Positions 24,501-36,307 are shown, counted from the first letter of the stretch. The stretch is DNA of 64,000 nt from Diadema setosum (GCA_033980235.1 CM067068.1:1206001-1270000); one strand, 5' to 3'. Numbers and translations are program-made. Notes: generated from the sequence alone by a model not told the origin.

Positions 24501-25404
24501 TTACAAATTTACTATCAGAGAAAAAAAAAAATATACAATTATACTTATGACTGCAGAAATATCAAAAATACAAATCAAAATCAGAAGATTAAGACGGATA
24601 GTTACTGCACTGGATCAGAGCTCCCAGAAATCACGTCCGTCTGCCGCGGGTGCGCCCTCTCTTTTGCGTGTAGTTAGCCTTGATGTGACTGATTGAAGTC
24701 AGTTCACTTCTTATTTTCAGTATTTCACATAGCTTCATTGGCAATGATGCCGAATTTGAATGAACGAAATGATAGAGCTAAAGATTAGAGAGAGTTTATA
24801 AGCAAAGTCAGAGATCTTGGCTTTATAGAACACAAGTAGGCCCTAGGTTTCAATCACTCCCTGGTCTGGCTGGTTCAGACCTAGCTACACGCAGCCGCTG
24901 TAGCGACAGCGGCTGCGTGTAGTTAGTTCAGACCTTGACTGCAAATGGCACACAAGACGTCTGCCAAAAGGGGCGTACAGCAGTCAATACAAAATTTAAA
25001 ACGGCACATCAACGTAAAAGTGGCCAAGAACGAGCACAACCAAGCTTACAAGCGACATCGACATGAGAACGAGGTATTATGTGTCATGTATTCGACGGTC
25101 CTCCTCCTACCTATGCGTACCGTACATACATGTGAATGTGCGGGTGGCGCCTACACCCAGCCGTGCGAAGGCGGATCGCCGTTCTTATGTGTGTTGTGAA
25201 TGTGTACCTGTACGTGAATGTACGCTGTACAGCGATAATGCGATTGCGAGTGACGAAATGACCGGCATAGATCCATCATGTAACAGGGTATAGCCACAAA
25301 ATCACGTCTTTGTAACACTTACCTCTGATCGCTTCAAATTTCTTAATTTTCGCCTCCGTCGCCTTTTTGATGAGCTGCTCGATAGCCGCCCGTTTTTGTG
25401 CCAT
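19985..25404 (-). CDS. FPGT: Fucose-1-phosphate guanylyltransferase (GDP-L-fucose pyrophosphorylase)
   Basis: The exons are 25404-25323, 22412-22245 and 21510-19985. Together they make 1776 nt (591 codons plus TAG) with both introns in phase, close to the roughly 590-residue vertebrate enzyme. It joins L-fucose-1-phosphate and GTP to give GDP-L-fucose and pyrophosphate in cytosolic fucose salvage. Visible motifs: an N-terminal helix (residues 1-28), WDIVVITAADADQ (about 37-49), the nucleotide-binding loop GGFSQRLPSASLLGK (115-129), QMLELILAMYIDLP, FDKPGIIAFGHP, GTTHGVFLLP, CEIDSHGDFLHGLG and RFYHIGTTQELLHH, then a C-terminal part with short repeated strands. The order and spacing match the vertebrate protein as I recall it. 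The start at 25404 gives a 28-residue first exon, the same as in human, with A at -3 and G at +4; an in-frame ATG at 25479 would add 25 residues. No defects are seen. Confidence 0.95.
22245..22412 (-). CDS. FPGT: FPGT exon 2
   Basis: The acceptor is TACTGTGTAG; the donor is AAAATTG|GTAAAA. At 168 nt it encodes KQAINFPYWDIVVITAADAD through LPLGIKYHVLKDPGDCKI, matching the WDIVAITAAD and LPLGVQYHVFVDP blocks of vertebrate FPGT as I recall them. Confidence 0.94.
22800..22831. repeat. Poly(C) tract
   Basis: A C20 run at 22811-22830 with shorter C runs just before it, in the first FPGT intron. Confidence 0.95.
23383..23537. mobile_element. Partial TIR MITE abutting the LINE fragment
   Basis: The left end ACTGTAAAAGTGGAAATTTT and the internal AAACTAGCGCAAAAATAAAA match the copies at about 17925-18124. 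The right end is lost where LINE sequence begins, so one element was truncated at this junction. Confidence 0.6.
23538..24500 (-). mobile_element. 5' part of a CR1/L2-type LINE (2A-like motif, PHD finger, start of endonuclease)
   Basis: An open frame from 24493 runs through the element. Residues from its first Met: a hydrophobic stretch at about 29-46 (signal-like), a 2A-like motif LAGDIQMNPGP at 117-127, a C4HC3 PHD finger (C135, C138, C151, C154, H159, C162, C182, C185), a Ser/Thr-rich linker, then the beginning of an apurinic-like endonuclease (LRLLTVNCCSVKGN..., DIICGTESWLSGIKPGK). The frame stops soon after, where sequence changes to a MITE. Reverse transcriptase is absent. LINE copies usually lose the 5' end; this one has lost the 3' end. 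Known sea urchin LINEs carry similar 2A motifs near their N terminus. It lies in FPGT intron 1, in the same orientation as FPGT. Confidence 0.85.
24873..24935. repeat. Micro-palindrome flanked by 10-bp direct repeats
   Basis: Arms 24881-24900 and 24907-24926 pair over 20 bp with one mismatch (core CTACACGCAGCCGCTG, 6-base loop). The 10-bp repeat GTTCAGACCT occurs at 24873-24882 and 24926-24935. A related GCGTGTAGTTAG lies at about 24665-24677. Confidence 0.75.
25323..25404 (-). CDS. FPGT: FPGT exon 1 with start codon
   Basis: This encodes MAQKRAAIEQLIKKATEAKI then KKFEAIRG, ending one base into a codon at donor AGAG|GTAAGT. The 28 residues equal the length before the same junction in the human protein. 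The split Gly codon is completed by exon 2, and this phase match identifies the exon. Confidence 0.9.
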
Positions 25405-25700
25405 TTTGACATTTAAGTGAGTAACAGCACGTGCCACAGGCTTACTTTTGCTTCCAGATACTGGTAGTAGCCGTTTCATTCACAAAGATCCTATGTGGTC
25501 GACGCGTCCTCGGCCTCGGGACGTAGTGCGTGTGCATGCAATGCAGTGTTATCGTTATCCGGCATCGCTGCGGAATGATGCTTGGGAACACGCACCCCAC
25601 GGACAAAAAGGAGCCCAAAATACTTTGAAAAACTACCCGCTGATCTCTGCGTTACTTTCCCCTGTTTACACAGCTCTAACTCTGTAAGACAAGCACAAAA
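25405..25700 (-). promoter_or_regulatory. FPGT: Likely FPGT 5' UTR and promoter region
   Basis: CpG is locally dense just upstream of the start codon (for example GGTCGACGCGTCCTCGGCC at 25498-25516), in contrast to AT-rich flanks. No TATA box or defined start site is visible; the inference is from position and composition. Confidence 0.35.
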
Positions 25701-26039
25701 AAGAGCCATAATAAAGCAGAATAACAATAGTCTAACAATTACCCTGTAGACGTCAGTTAGGAATAGGATGTAGTAGATATAGACGGTAGGACATTAGGAA
25801 CAGGTTAGGTTAAGATAGGATTAGGAGTAGGGCATATAATTATTAATCCCCAAATACTATGTGCCTAACATAATCTCATAACTAATCAATATGCCCAATT
25901 CAATCCTTAATCTTTATCTTACCCATAATATTTATTTAATTCAGCTTCTTTTAAGACCATGGTTTCAAATTATATTCTCCCAAACTGAGTCCACCCTCTG
26001 CCGCCACCTCCAGTTTAAACTCCGCTTGGGGTCTTTTGG

Positions 26040-26515
26040 AGGATCACTATACTACCAAGTACCAAGTACCAATATCGGGTGGTATAATAACATGGCAATG
26101 TGGGTATAGGTTACATCATACTGCGTAATATTGGGGAAATGCAGTAGTAACGGGTGATAATATGGAAATGCTGGAAATATCGGTTACATCATACCAGGTA
26201 ATATTGGGTAAATGGAGTAATATCGGTGGTAATAACGTGGAAATGCTGAAAATATCAGTTCGGGTAATATTGGGTAAATGCAGTAATATCAGGGTAATAT
26301 TGGGTAAATGCAGTAATATCAGGTGGTATAATAACATGGAAATGCTGGAAATATCGGTTACATCATACCGGGTAATATTTGGTAAATAAGTAACATCGGG
26401 TTCGGGTAATAACGTGGAAAGATTGGTATACTATTTCCCGGTTACTGCCCATTGGTGTTACCGTGGTAATAACAACGATATTACCTGTTATTACCCGGGT
26501 AATATCGGGTAAAAT
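26040..26515. repeat. Degenerate tandem repeat, GGTAATATTGGGTAAATG motif
   Basis: Blocks of about 75-95 bp recur four to five times. They are built from GGTGGTAATAACATGGAAAT, GCTGGAAATATCGGTTACAT and CATACCGGGTAATATTGGGT followed by AAATGCAGTAATATC. Some blocks are internally shortened (about 30 bp at 26290-26319). The block ends in palindromic TTACCTGTTATTACCCGGGT. It is not coding. Confidence 0.85.
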
Positions 26516-26675
26516 GCCCAGTGGGAAGTACTGTAAGATTCCCCAGAATAAAGCATTTTTTTTTTTTTTTTTTGTAAGTACATTGTACAGTATATTATAA
26601 CTGGGGTGGGGCAAGTGGTTAGACCCTATGTATTGCTACTGATGTATTATGCACAAAAAATAATATTAAAAAAAT

Positions 26676-26708
26676 GGGGGGGGGGGGGGGGGGGAGGGGG
26701 CGGGGGAG
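26676..26708. repeat. Poly(G) tract
   Basis: G19 then A, G5 and a further G-rich extension. Confidence 0.95.
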
Positions 26709-27028
26709 GGCCTCCCTCGGTTGCACCAGCCCTGTTGTCGCAAGAATTTTATCTTTCAGAGACCTAATAGGAACAGTGTATGGCTTCTTACTTATGTTTT
26801 AGTACAATAGCACTGGGAGGTCATCTCCCTGGTACAATCATTTCGACTGTAAAGTGACAATGCACTGGCCTGCAACTTGAGTCTAGATGGGACTATGGGC
26901 AAATGACATATATGAGATCAGAAGAAGAAGCCCAGAAAGGAGAACAAGATGAACATGATGGAAAAGATCCTTACGGGATTGAGGGTGTCACTAAGATATT
27001 TATTTTCCCGAAGCTTTCAAAATAATAA

Positions 27029-27030
27029 CA

Positions 27031-27073
<43 letters not shown>

Positions 27074-27130
27074 CAACAACAACAATAACAATAATAATAA
27101 TGATAATAATAATAACAATAATAATAATAG
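27029..27130. repeat. Compound (GAT)n / (AAC)n / (AAT)n microsatellite
   Basis: About 15 GAT units, then AAC and AAT units. Poly-Asp/Asn or poly-Met frames here are artefacts. Confidence 0.95.
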
Positions 27131-27952
27131 TGGCTACTAGTTATAGCGCACATACGTATACAGGTCCACCTTTTGGTGCTCATAGTGCTTCAAAAAATGA
27201 AAAGATACTAGTAGATATCATAAAATAACAACTACATGTTCAAACATGACAACATAGAAGCACCGGGCAAACAACAAACAAAAATTACTGGTCGGCTTTT
27301 ATGTAGTAAATAAATGTAGTAAATGGTTCAAATTACACTAAGATTTATTATAGTCACTGTGCGTGTGTGAGTACTTCCACAAAATTATGGGTGATTTTAT
27401 TGGGGGGGGGGGGGGATGTGAGATAACGAACACGCAAGACGAGGAAGACAAGAGGGGGAAATAGCCCAATATGGCTGGTAAATCGCCACCATTTGACACA
27501 GCACGTTCACGTTGGTACATAACTGGCTTGGCCCGTGCGCGACAAACTCGTTTATGATCTGTGTTTACATAATGGTCATTAGTACGCATGCACGAGGAAA
27601 CACGCCCTCGACACGCCTCTTTTTAATCAAATACGAGTACACGTACTTACTTTGTACTGGAAATGTCTCGGTACAATCGACTGCAGCCTACTTAGTATGC
27701 CCGATCACTTTGTCGTAACAAAGCTACCGAAGTAAATAGTAGAAAATCATGAAAAATAGGGAATACAATATAACATAATAAGCAAGGGCCGCGAAAACCG
27801 GAGGATGTTGCAGCCCCTCACACTTTTGGCTCTAATAAAAGAAAAGAAATTTTTTAAAAAGATTATAAAGATAATAAAACGTATATATAAGTTCCCTTCC
27901 CAAATGTGCGCGGCGCCTCATTGTGGGTAGCATATATACTGGAAGAATATAT

Positions 27953-27995
<43 letters not shown>

Positions 27996-30944
27996 GTTGG
28001 TATTACAAAAAGAAAGATGGATCCTCTGAATTCTGTAAACACATTTTTGTTCCCCTTTAATTGTTAGGCCTATGCCAAGCTGGCATGTTTACAGTTGAAA
28101 TGATCTAAAACCCAGAGTGGAGGTTCTCTTTAGATAACAAAGAAAAAAAAACACTTGACAAAAGAAAATTTATATTCCAAATAGAAGCAGTGAAAAAGGA
28201 AAACGGATATTGTCAGCGAAAACGGGCAATTTACAATAAGAAAGTAATAGGATTTGCGAACAATAAATCTCTCGACATGGGATTTGATATTGTGCAATTC
28301 TGTTTTTTTTTCTTCGTTTTTCTTTAAACCAGAGTCAACAATATCCCATGGCTTCCAACGTGAGGTTACATTCTATGTTCGAAGTGAAACTTGGCATGCG
28401 GCAATTGTTAACGCGAAATCAGGATACGGACATTGCACTCTTATACAATGTATAGTTCTCTCCCAATTGCGCTCAAGTCTTGTGAAACATTATCTTTACG
28501 TCATGAAATTTGTGGGTTGTTTTTTTTTCGTTTGTTTGTTTGTTTGTTGTATGATATACTTGTATAGGGAAAATGCTAGGGTTGGAAAAAGATCCTCTTT
28601 TTTTTTCCAATCATTTTTGAAAGTTCCCCTCCCCCCCCCCAAAAAAAAAAAGTGTGAAGTCGAGAGAGAAAATATTGTACAGTTAGAGCTGTAAGAGTAA
28701 AATGATGGCGCTCTTGCTGATGCGCCGAAATGACAAGATTTAGCTGACCGTTAAATCTCGGAACGCAAGAAAACACCTGTCGGCAGCGTTTTCTCATTAT
28801 GCACCTTTTGTCATGGCCATGAATGACTGTAACAAAAAGGCGATTAAAACTGACAAATCGAGCAGATAATTGATATTCAAACCTTAAAATGAAAGGGTAA
28901 AAATCTAAACGAAAAATCATTGATACTATATTTTGTAAAAAATATTGATATTATCAATTTGGACAGTATGTGAGAACTCATGACCAGGGGGTAACAGAAA
29001 ATTGCTTCTGTGAACTGCTGATAGTCTTTTTTATTCTTTATGTTAATTTCTATTTTTTATATTCTTTTTGTTTCTTTGATATTTTACCATCTCCGATCGA
29101 ATTGGTGATATAATAATAGTGATGATGATGATAAATATAACAATAATGGTTGTAATAATAATAACGATGAATGAATGAGTAAGTTACAGCAGCTTTATTG
29201 TTTAGGGGGAAAATCACTGAACAACTGCCGAAGTGCAAGGTCTAATGATATATTTGTGGATATTGAATAATTTTTGTACCAATTTGAATGTTCATGTTGA
29301 AGAAACAGATAACCATAAATTTAAAATTTCTTCTGCTTTACCTTTTGTCATGACCCTTTACTTTTAATCCGAAGGAAGAGATTAGATCTGAATTGCGAAG
29401 AGACTTGAAATGCAAGAAATGTAATAAACAAAACATTTCATGCAATGTTGTTATCGTCTTTTCAAAATCTTAACTATCTTCCTGTAGTCCTGACAAAATG
29501 TGAAAAGTTGTAACTTTCTCATTCTTGCGCCATTCTTTACCGTGTATTATTGTTGTTTAAAACGATATGATAAGACTTTAAAAATAATGTGAAGCGTAAA
29601 ATGTATAGCCTGATAATGAGGAATTTGGTTTCCTTTGAAGGAGATTTACTTCGAAAAAGAATAACAAAAACTAAAAAATATTAGCTCCAGCTCAGCAAAT
29701 CTTTGAGATTATCAGACTATAATGTCCCAGTATAGTGAAAATTACTGGAGTACGTGTACTCGATTATCAAAAATTGCATAATCGTTTCATGGGCAGGCCT
29801 TATGTCTAAAACACCCTCGCAGTCAGGTATAGTTATAAATCACACAATTTCCATCACTTGTTTCCTATATCATTTTAATTCGACCCTCTCTCCTCATAGC
29901 GAAAAGAAACGGAATAAACTTTCCATCAATCATTCAAACAAACAAACAAACAAACAAACAAGCAAACAAACAGAAGCTATTTATCTTAATGTCATCTAGA
30001 GCATGAAAAGCGAATCAATAAAGTAAAGGCTTGAAAAAAAGGTGATGCTGAGCAAGAGCTAATATAATCACGTGACCAAGATCTTGAGAAGAATACAATC
30101 ACATAATCATTCTGAAAGTCTTTGTTGTTGTTGTTGTTGTTGTTTTGTTGCAGTTGTTGTTGCAGTTGTTGTTGTTGTTGTTGCTCATGATTTTGGTTGG
30201 ATCTTTATCCCCTTGACATTATCCAGAATACATGTATTAGTATACATGATAACGTATATCAGTTGACTGCCAACGCGAACAATTTGTGAATGCGGCTCTT
30301 ACGACCAGCAGTGGTCATGCTGGTATAGTGTAGGAGTTATAAAGGCAGCGTAATTATTATTATCAGTCGCATTCAACACACGTGAATTAACGGTTTTTGC
30401 ATGGCGGTGCAAAGTCAAGTTTATTTGCCACCATTTTCACACACGCTGCACAATCGCGATGTTTCGGAATGAAGTGTGTGTGACCCCGGGCATCCGAGTG
30501 TGCGGGCCTTGATGTGGCGCGTTGCACTGTGGAACTATAAAACTCTTCTCTTCTCGCACCGTTCACACACATCTCTTGTAGGGCACATCGTCGCGATGTT
30601 TAAAAACAAACAGACAAAATCAAGCGGGATCGATTTTTGCAATCGCGATGTGGATCGCGATATAATATATTGTGTGTGTTCTGTGTGTGTGTGTGTGCGT
30701 GTGCGTGTGTGCGTGTGTGTGTGTGCGTGTGTGCGTGCGTGCGTGCGTGTGTGCGTGTGTGTGTGTGTAGACACGAATTTCATGGTTTTTATCACTATTT
30801 TTTGCATCGTGATGCAAAACTCGAGTTCTAAAAAAGCGTCAATTCGGGTGTGTGTGAACGACGGCACTATAATGTTGCAGTCATTGTCATTGTCGGCGCC
30901 ATCGCTGTGGTAAAGTGGTGGTAATACCAGTAGTAGAGGGATGA
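27131..30944. other. Intergenic, no gene seen
   Basis: AT-rich DNA with a G-run near 27402-27415, (TA)n at 27947-27989, poly(C)-poly(A) at 28631-28651, (AAAC)n at 29937-29970, (TTG)n at 30122-30182 and a (TG)n/(CG)-interrupted array at 30670-30769. Confidence 0.6.
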
Positions 30945-30945
30945 T

Positions 30946-31715
30946 GTTCGTTTTTCCGAAGGTTCGTTAATCCGAAAACAAAGTAAGGTTCGTTATTCCG
31001 ATACACACAAATTTCCTATACCTAGAGGTTCGTTACTCTGAAAATGAAAATGGGTTCGTTATAAGCCAGTTCGGAGTTCCACTGACTTTGCGCATGAGCA
31101 GGAAAAAAGGACATTCGGCATGTTGGTTTTGAAATTCACTAGGAGAAGCATCTGTGACGTAATGATTATTCATGTAGTCTTTATAAATGCTGCTTTTCAG
31201 CACATCCACCTGACAGCAAACGTGGTATTTTGCAATATCAATAGAAAGAGATTGTTAATACATTCAATAAAAATGCAATGTAATGAAATAAATGCTTTTC
31301 CAAATGTTAATTAACGGATCATTCTGCTCATCTGGTCTACGCAAGTTCATTCTTTGTTTGAACAGGATTGACAGATCCCATAAATTGTTACGTAAAACTT
31401 ATGCATTGTGTCCCTCTGTAAACAACATAGTGAAGTGCCATTAACCGGCTGAGAAAAAAAAAGAAAGGCAGCCCATGAGCTAACTCCTAACTGGCTTATT
31501 CCGAAGGTTCGTATTCCGAAGGCCGAACGAAGGTTCATAATTCCGAAAAAGAAACAAGGTTCATTCATGCGAAAATACAAAGACTGTGCGTACTCTTTCA
31601 TTAACGAACGTTTGGAATATGACAACGAACCTCTTTCCATGTACGGATTAACGTATACCTTTGGAATTACAACCTTATTTCATTTTCGGATTAACGAACC
31701 TTTGGAGTAACGAAC
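30946..31715. repeat. GGTTCGTTATTCCGAA-type repeat, interrupted by a TIR element
   Basis: GGTTCGTTAWTCCGAAA-like motifs run forward in the left part (about 30950-31060) and on both strands in the right part (31501-31715, where TTCGGATTAACGAACC faces back). The block as a whole is therefore roughly palindromic. Its middle is split by the element at 31061-31499. Confidence 0.75.
31061..31499. mobile_element. TIR element, copy 2 (ATAAGCCAGTTCGG ends)
   Basis: Same family, length and motif order as 11946-12367. The ends are ATAAGCCAGTTCGGAGTTCC and the complement of CTCCTAACTGGCTTAT. It is inserted inside a GGTTCGTTAT|TCCGAAGG motif, which is restored if the element is removed. Confidence 0.8.
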
Positions 31716-33731
31716 TGTAACCCTACGAGCGTTAGTCTTAGAAGTAATATAAACTGGAGATATGGTATCATAATTAGCATCATATAGATTGTGGTATGAT
31801 AAAGTTGCTATGCAATATAGTGTTGTTGTTGCTGTTTTTTTTTTTCATATCACTCTTCCTTCTCTTTTGTGATACATTTATGGTGGACGCCAAAGTTATA
31901 CACACGCATATGCATGCGTCCAGTTGAGTCATAATTGTTTGTTGTTGGTTTTTTTTTTCATTCCTTTAGCTCAGGGTAAGGTTATCAAATAAACGTCATA
32001 TCTCGTCAACGCAGTCACGGGTTACCAGGTATAAGGACAATCAATAATTTGGGGAGAAAAAAAGAAAGACAAAATAGAAAAGACAAGTGTATAGTGCCGT
32101 GGACAAAGGCAGTATGTACAGCGATTATATTCAAATTTTGTTTTGTCAGACATGACACCTTTGAACACCCAAGAGGACATAGAATTGTTGAAGGCGAGAG
32201 CTGTTGATTCAGAAATCATCTGCACGATCGATCACTTCCAAAGAACTGGGCTTGAAGGTTGGTGAGAAAGATCTTTTTACTCTTTTTTGCTTTGTTTTGT
32301 TTTGTTTTCAGGAGATTGTTTAAAAAGTTCATACTTCCACCTGGAAACAAAACAAACTGTAACCATGGTAACGGCGCTACTTCCGCCATGACCCCATTTA
32401 AGTCAAATAGGTCTTTAAAAACATCAAGATTCGCATTTGTCATCAGAGAGGAAATATTCCTGCCAACAGTTATTTTACCATCCTTCCATTGTTTCTGTCT
32501 TTCCTGCCGTTAATGGTTTTCTCTCTTGTTTTTCCCGCAACGCGTCAGTTAGTGTGGGAAAGTGTGCATGAAAATACCTTATCTGTGGTTTTATTGCACT
32601 GGTTCCTTATCATTTCTGGGGGGAAAATAGCTTGAGTGGCAAATTTTACGGAATCGTAGAGAAAGAAAAGAAAAAGCACGAAGAATTACTTCCTATGTGA
32701 TTATGAATACTGCAAAACGCATCCTCATGCCCTCATGCCCTTTGAGCACTCAAACTTAGCGGAAAGGGCATTATAATTACCCCTATTATTACTTATTAAC
32801 TTTTCGCAGTGTTTTCAAACGACCACTCGTGTTCATATTATTTCCTCTGTATGTTGCGTGTAATGAAAACATTTATTCTAGCCACTTCAAGGAAAATGTT
32901 ATTGAACATTCTTGCAAACACGCTAACGCTTGGAAACAATGCGCAGAGCATTTGTTATCTGGATATCTTATCTTGTCATCATTTCGATTCCAAAGACTAA
33001 AAACAAGAAAAACACCAATTAATGATTATGACAGTCATTTTCAAATAGCTGCGCAACTGATGCCTGGAAATGACTGTGTTAATTACAATTTGTTTTCCGC
33101 CTGTTCGAAGATCGATTGCACACGATTTCCAAGAAGCGGATATCATATACGACGGTCATTAGAGATCGTGCTGGTATTCTCGAGGGTGATAACGTAATAT
33201 CATAATCATAGGAATGCATTCCATGCATTTCGTCTTCATGAGGCTGTAGCTGGTTGCTTGCTTCACCAATTTTCTCATTCCAAGAAGGAGCAAATAAATA
33301 AAATGTAACTGAACGATTTCAAGACAGAGATAAACTGACGAGAAGATATCGAGATAGAGAAAAGAGATAGAGAGAGAGAGATGAACTACCTGTCTTTGTC
33401 ATGGTTTGTCATCTATTTTGTTTTATGGAATTTTCGTTAGGATAATACTAATAGGTATCGTTAGATCATAAGAAGGGGTTGAAAAAAAAATCATTCGGCA
33501 ATGTTTACATCTTTGTGTATGATTAAAATCACTCTATAGTGATCACCTGTCAGTAGCGTTCACCTGTCTAATGCGACCACAGATTCGGTTCCCCGTGAAC
33601 GACCGAAAAAAAAAAATGTGCATAATGACAGCCAAGCGACGAGTGGCGGCAGATCGACTAGATAGCTTTTTTTTTTTTTTTTGGGGGGGGGGGGGCGTGG
33701 CATCAAATGCAGCTACACTTGTTAACAGCAT

Positions 33732-33767
33732 CCAAGGAGTTATCAGACATATCTGATAACTCCTTGG
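33732..33767. repeat. Micro-palindrome, 16-bp perfect arms
   Basis: CCAAGGAGTTATCAGA, a 4-base loop, then its exact complement. It shares the CCAAGGAG...CTCCTTGG core with the palindrome at 53019-53052. Confidence 0.85.
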
Positions 33768-35663
33768 CATTATGTAGCATCACGTTGTAGGCCTATACAA
33801 GTTACAGTATCATAATAAATCATTTTAGGTCACTGAAATATATCTATCACAATGTCTGCCGCATCGAACCTGTCTACAACGACTATACATGCATCCTTTT
33901 CGCTGGCATTGTAGACAGCTTTGACAGTGCAGACCACTATTATAACCAATATAATGAATCATTGGTCATTTGAGTTGTACTCCACGTGACCTTTAGGTAT
34001 TTTACACTTCTTAGGTGCAGCAACACAATTCAGCCAGACCGCTGCTTTGGTTTTGCCGGACACCCAGGGCTGTGTCACGATGAACTTGACCTTGAGACAG
34101 GTGAAGCCGTGACAGACAAAACGCAGGAAGGTTTTGAAGGAGGAAGAGAGCAAGAAAGAGACAAAAGATAAAAGATAGATGCTTGGTTTATACTGCTAAT
34201 GTAACTAACATGAACGTTGGGGTTCCTTCCTGCATGGATGCATCTGTTTACGTACGGATGTCTCAACCACTTTAACCAACTTGCAATGCCATTAGGACGG
34301 ACCAGAAACTGTGGGAATTTGGTCTCTGTTCTGTCAACAAGGCTGAAGTGGCAAGAAAGTACAAGGACACCTCGATTTCTCAATCTCGTTTAACTACCCC
34401 AATAACAACAACTACAAGTAACTACAATTGCAAAAATCAAAAAGGAAAAAAAAATTGATTATCGACTGAGTAGGAAGGGTTCAAGGTGATATCTTTCTCA
34501 CAGAAAACTTTTCATGGATCGATGATTTTAGTTTACGAGATGCCGCATAATATGGGTCACCATCGAATTGAAGGTAGGTGATATACGTGCAAGTCATGTA
34601 TATAAATTTTGAATACAGAAAAGCGTATATCATGATATATTCATCATGAAATAGATAATACATGGGTACTTGGCACTACAGGAATAACGAAAATATATGC
34701 GCAGCGAGCAGCATTAGCTCTGTAGAAGCTACCCTGGTCAAATAGAACAGCATAATTGTAATACCAGTACCTGCATACTATAGGCATAAACGAATGAATC
34801 AATGAATACATGAATGAGTGAATGAAGCATAGTAAATGAATGAATGAATTGATAGATCATCGTTTTCCTAAGACGCATACCACACTTCTTCATTTAGAAT
34901 ATAGATGTGCTCTTGCAAAGAAGACTTTACGAAGAAAATTGCTAATATTTGTATGCGATTTTAGTGTTTTTAGTGGAAAAATTGGCAGTGCATCTTTAGT
35001 GGGATATAAATCACCAAAAGATTGGTCTGAGTTCAGATATCCTGTAATCTTGCAATGTACCTGAAAGACAGTGCGTTCTTGTCTCCATTTTCCTTTTCGC
35101 TTCTGGATATTTATATATTCGATAATAGCATTTCGAAAATTTAATAAACTGCTAATATCCCATGGTGGACATTTTTGAAAGCTTGATTTGCTGAAGGAGA
35201 CATTTCCCCCTGCGACAAAAATAACCATACACCTAAATTTATTGATGATAAGCTAGTTGAGATAGCTAGTGGAGAACAATGATGGTTGAGTTCATACACA
35301 GGTAACTATAGATACAATATGTGGGTTAATGATAGTGTCATTGATAAACCAAGAAAGATAAAGGATTGAGTGAATATGGACGACAAACTTTATTAGAGAT
35401 TATACCAAGGAGGTGCAGTTTACTGTACTAGGCTCTGTTCCAACCTCCCTGCTATGGCCTAGGCTAGCCTTGTGGTGCAGACTTTTGGTGCAATAGCGAC
35501 CTCTTGAGTTCCTTGACGAAGAGCTCTCCGTGAGCGCGGAAAAAACCTCGCTTTTCCGTCAAGTTTCTTTTTTTTTTTTTCTTCAGACAAGTTTTGCCAG
35601 AAAAAAAAAAGCCACTTAATTTTTGTTGTAAGTTTCATTTTGTATGAATAATGCTTTGGGCCA

Positions 35664-35688
35664 TATGTGTGTGTGTGTATGTGTGTGT

Positions 35689-35747
<59 letters not shown>
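35664..35747. repeat. (TG)n microsatellite
   Basis: About 84 bp of almost pure TG with two TATG interruptions. Confidence 0.95.
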
Positions 35748-35749
<2 letters not shown>

Positions 35750-36273
35750 ATTTACATTATCATTTCCAAGATATCGCAGCACCGTGACACGATCAACAGG
35801 AAAACCCCTTTGAATCCACTTTCTTTGACTACCACGCCAGGTGATAACGTTTAAAGAACAGGCATGGTTTGCAAATATATTCAGATTTATCTATCAATGT
35901 AGTCAACCTGTATACCTTCTGTGCTTTAGGAATTTTTGCTGCTGCCGTGCTTGGCAAGCACTGAGACAGCTTTTTTGATTGTCAAAAATATATTTGTTTT
36001 CTCTTAAAGAAATGATTAAGAATATAATTATTTTGGTAAAATGGTATATTTGGTGTGGGGGTTGTTTATCCGTTAGTCCCTTCTTGGACTATTCGTTTAT
36101 TCGTTTGTTTGGGCTGACGTTTAGAGGTAAGCGGTTATGGCTTAGTCCGAATTTGTTTGTTTGTTTTTTCCCCCATGACTGCAAATGACTTGTCAAAATT
36201 TAATCAAACATAGTACCGGTTGGAATTATGGCTGAGCCATTCATTGACACACTATTGATTTGTGGCAAGTCAG

Positions 36274-36307
36274 GGGTCAACGATCAAAGGGTCAAAGGTC
36301 AAGGTCA
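36274..36307 (+). promoter_or_regulatory. Cluster of AGGTCA-like half sites
   Basis: GGGTCA at 36274-36279, then GGGTCA (36289-36294), A, AGGTCA (36296-36301) and AGGTCA (36302-36307). The first spaced pair is a DR1 arrangement, bound in animals by HNF4, COUP-TF or RXR partners. No gene is close, so function is open; it may belong to a repeat. Confidence 0.3.

Noticed and set aside
26040..26515. Possible CRISPR-like spaced repeats
   Set aside because: Animal nuclear context; units are contiguous and degenerate with no unique spacers.
32829..33197. 122-residue plus-strand frame
   Set aside because: No similarity I recognise, no splice or coding context, AT-rich; probably chance.
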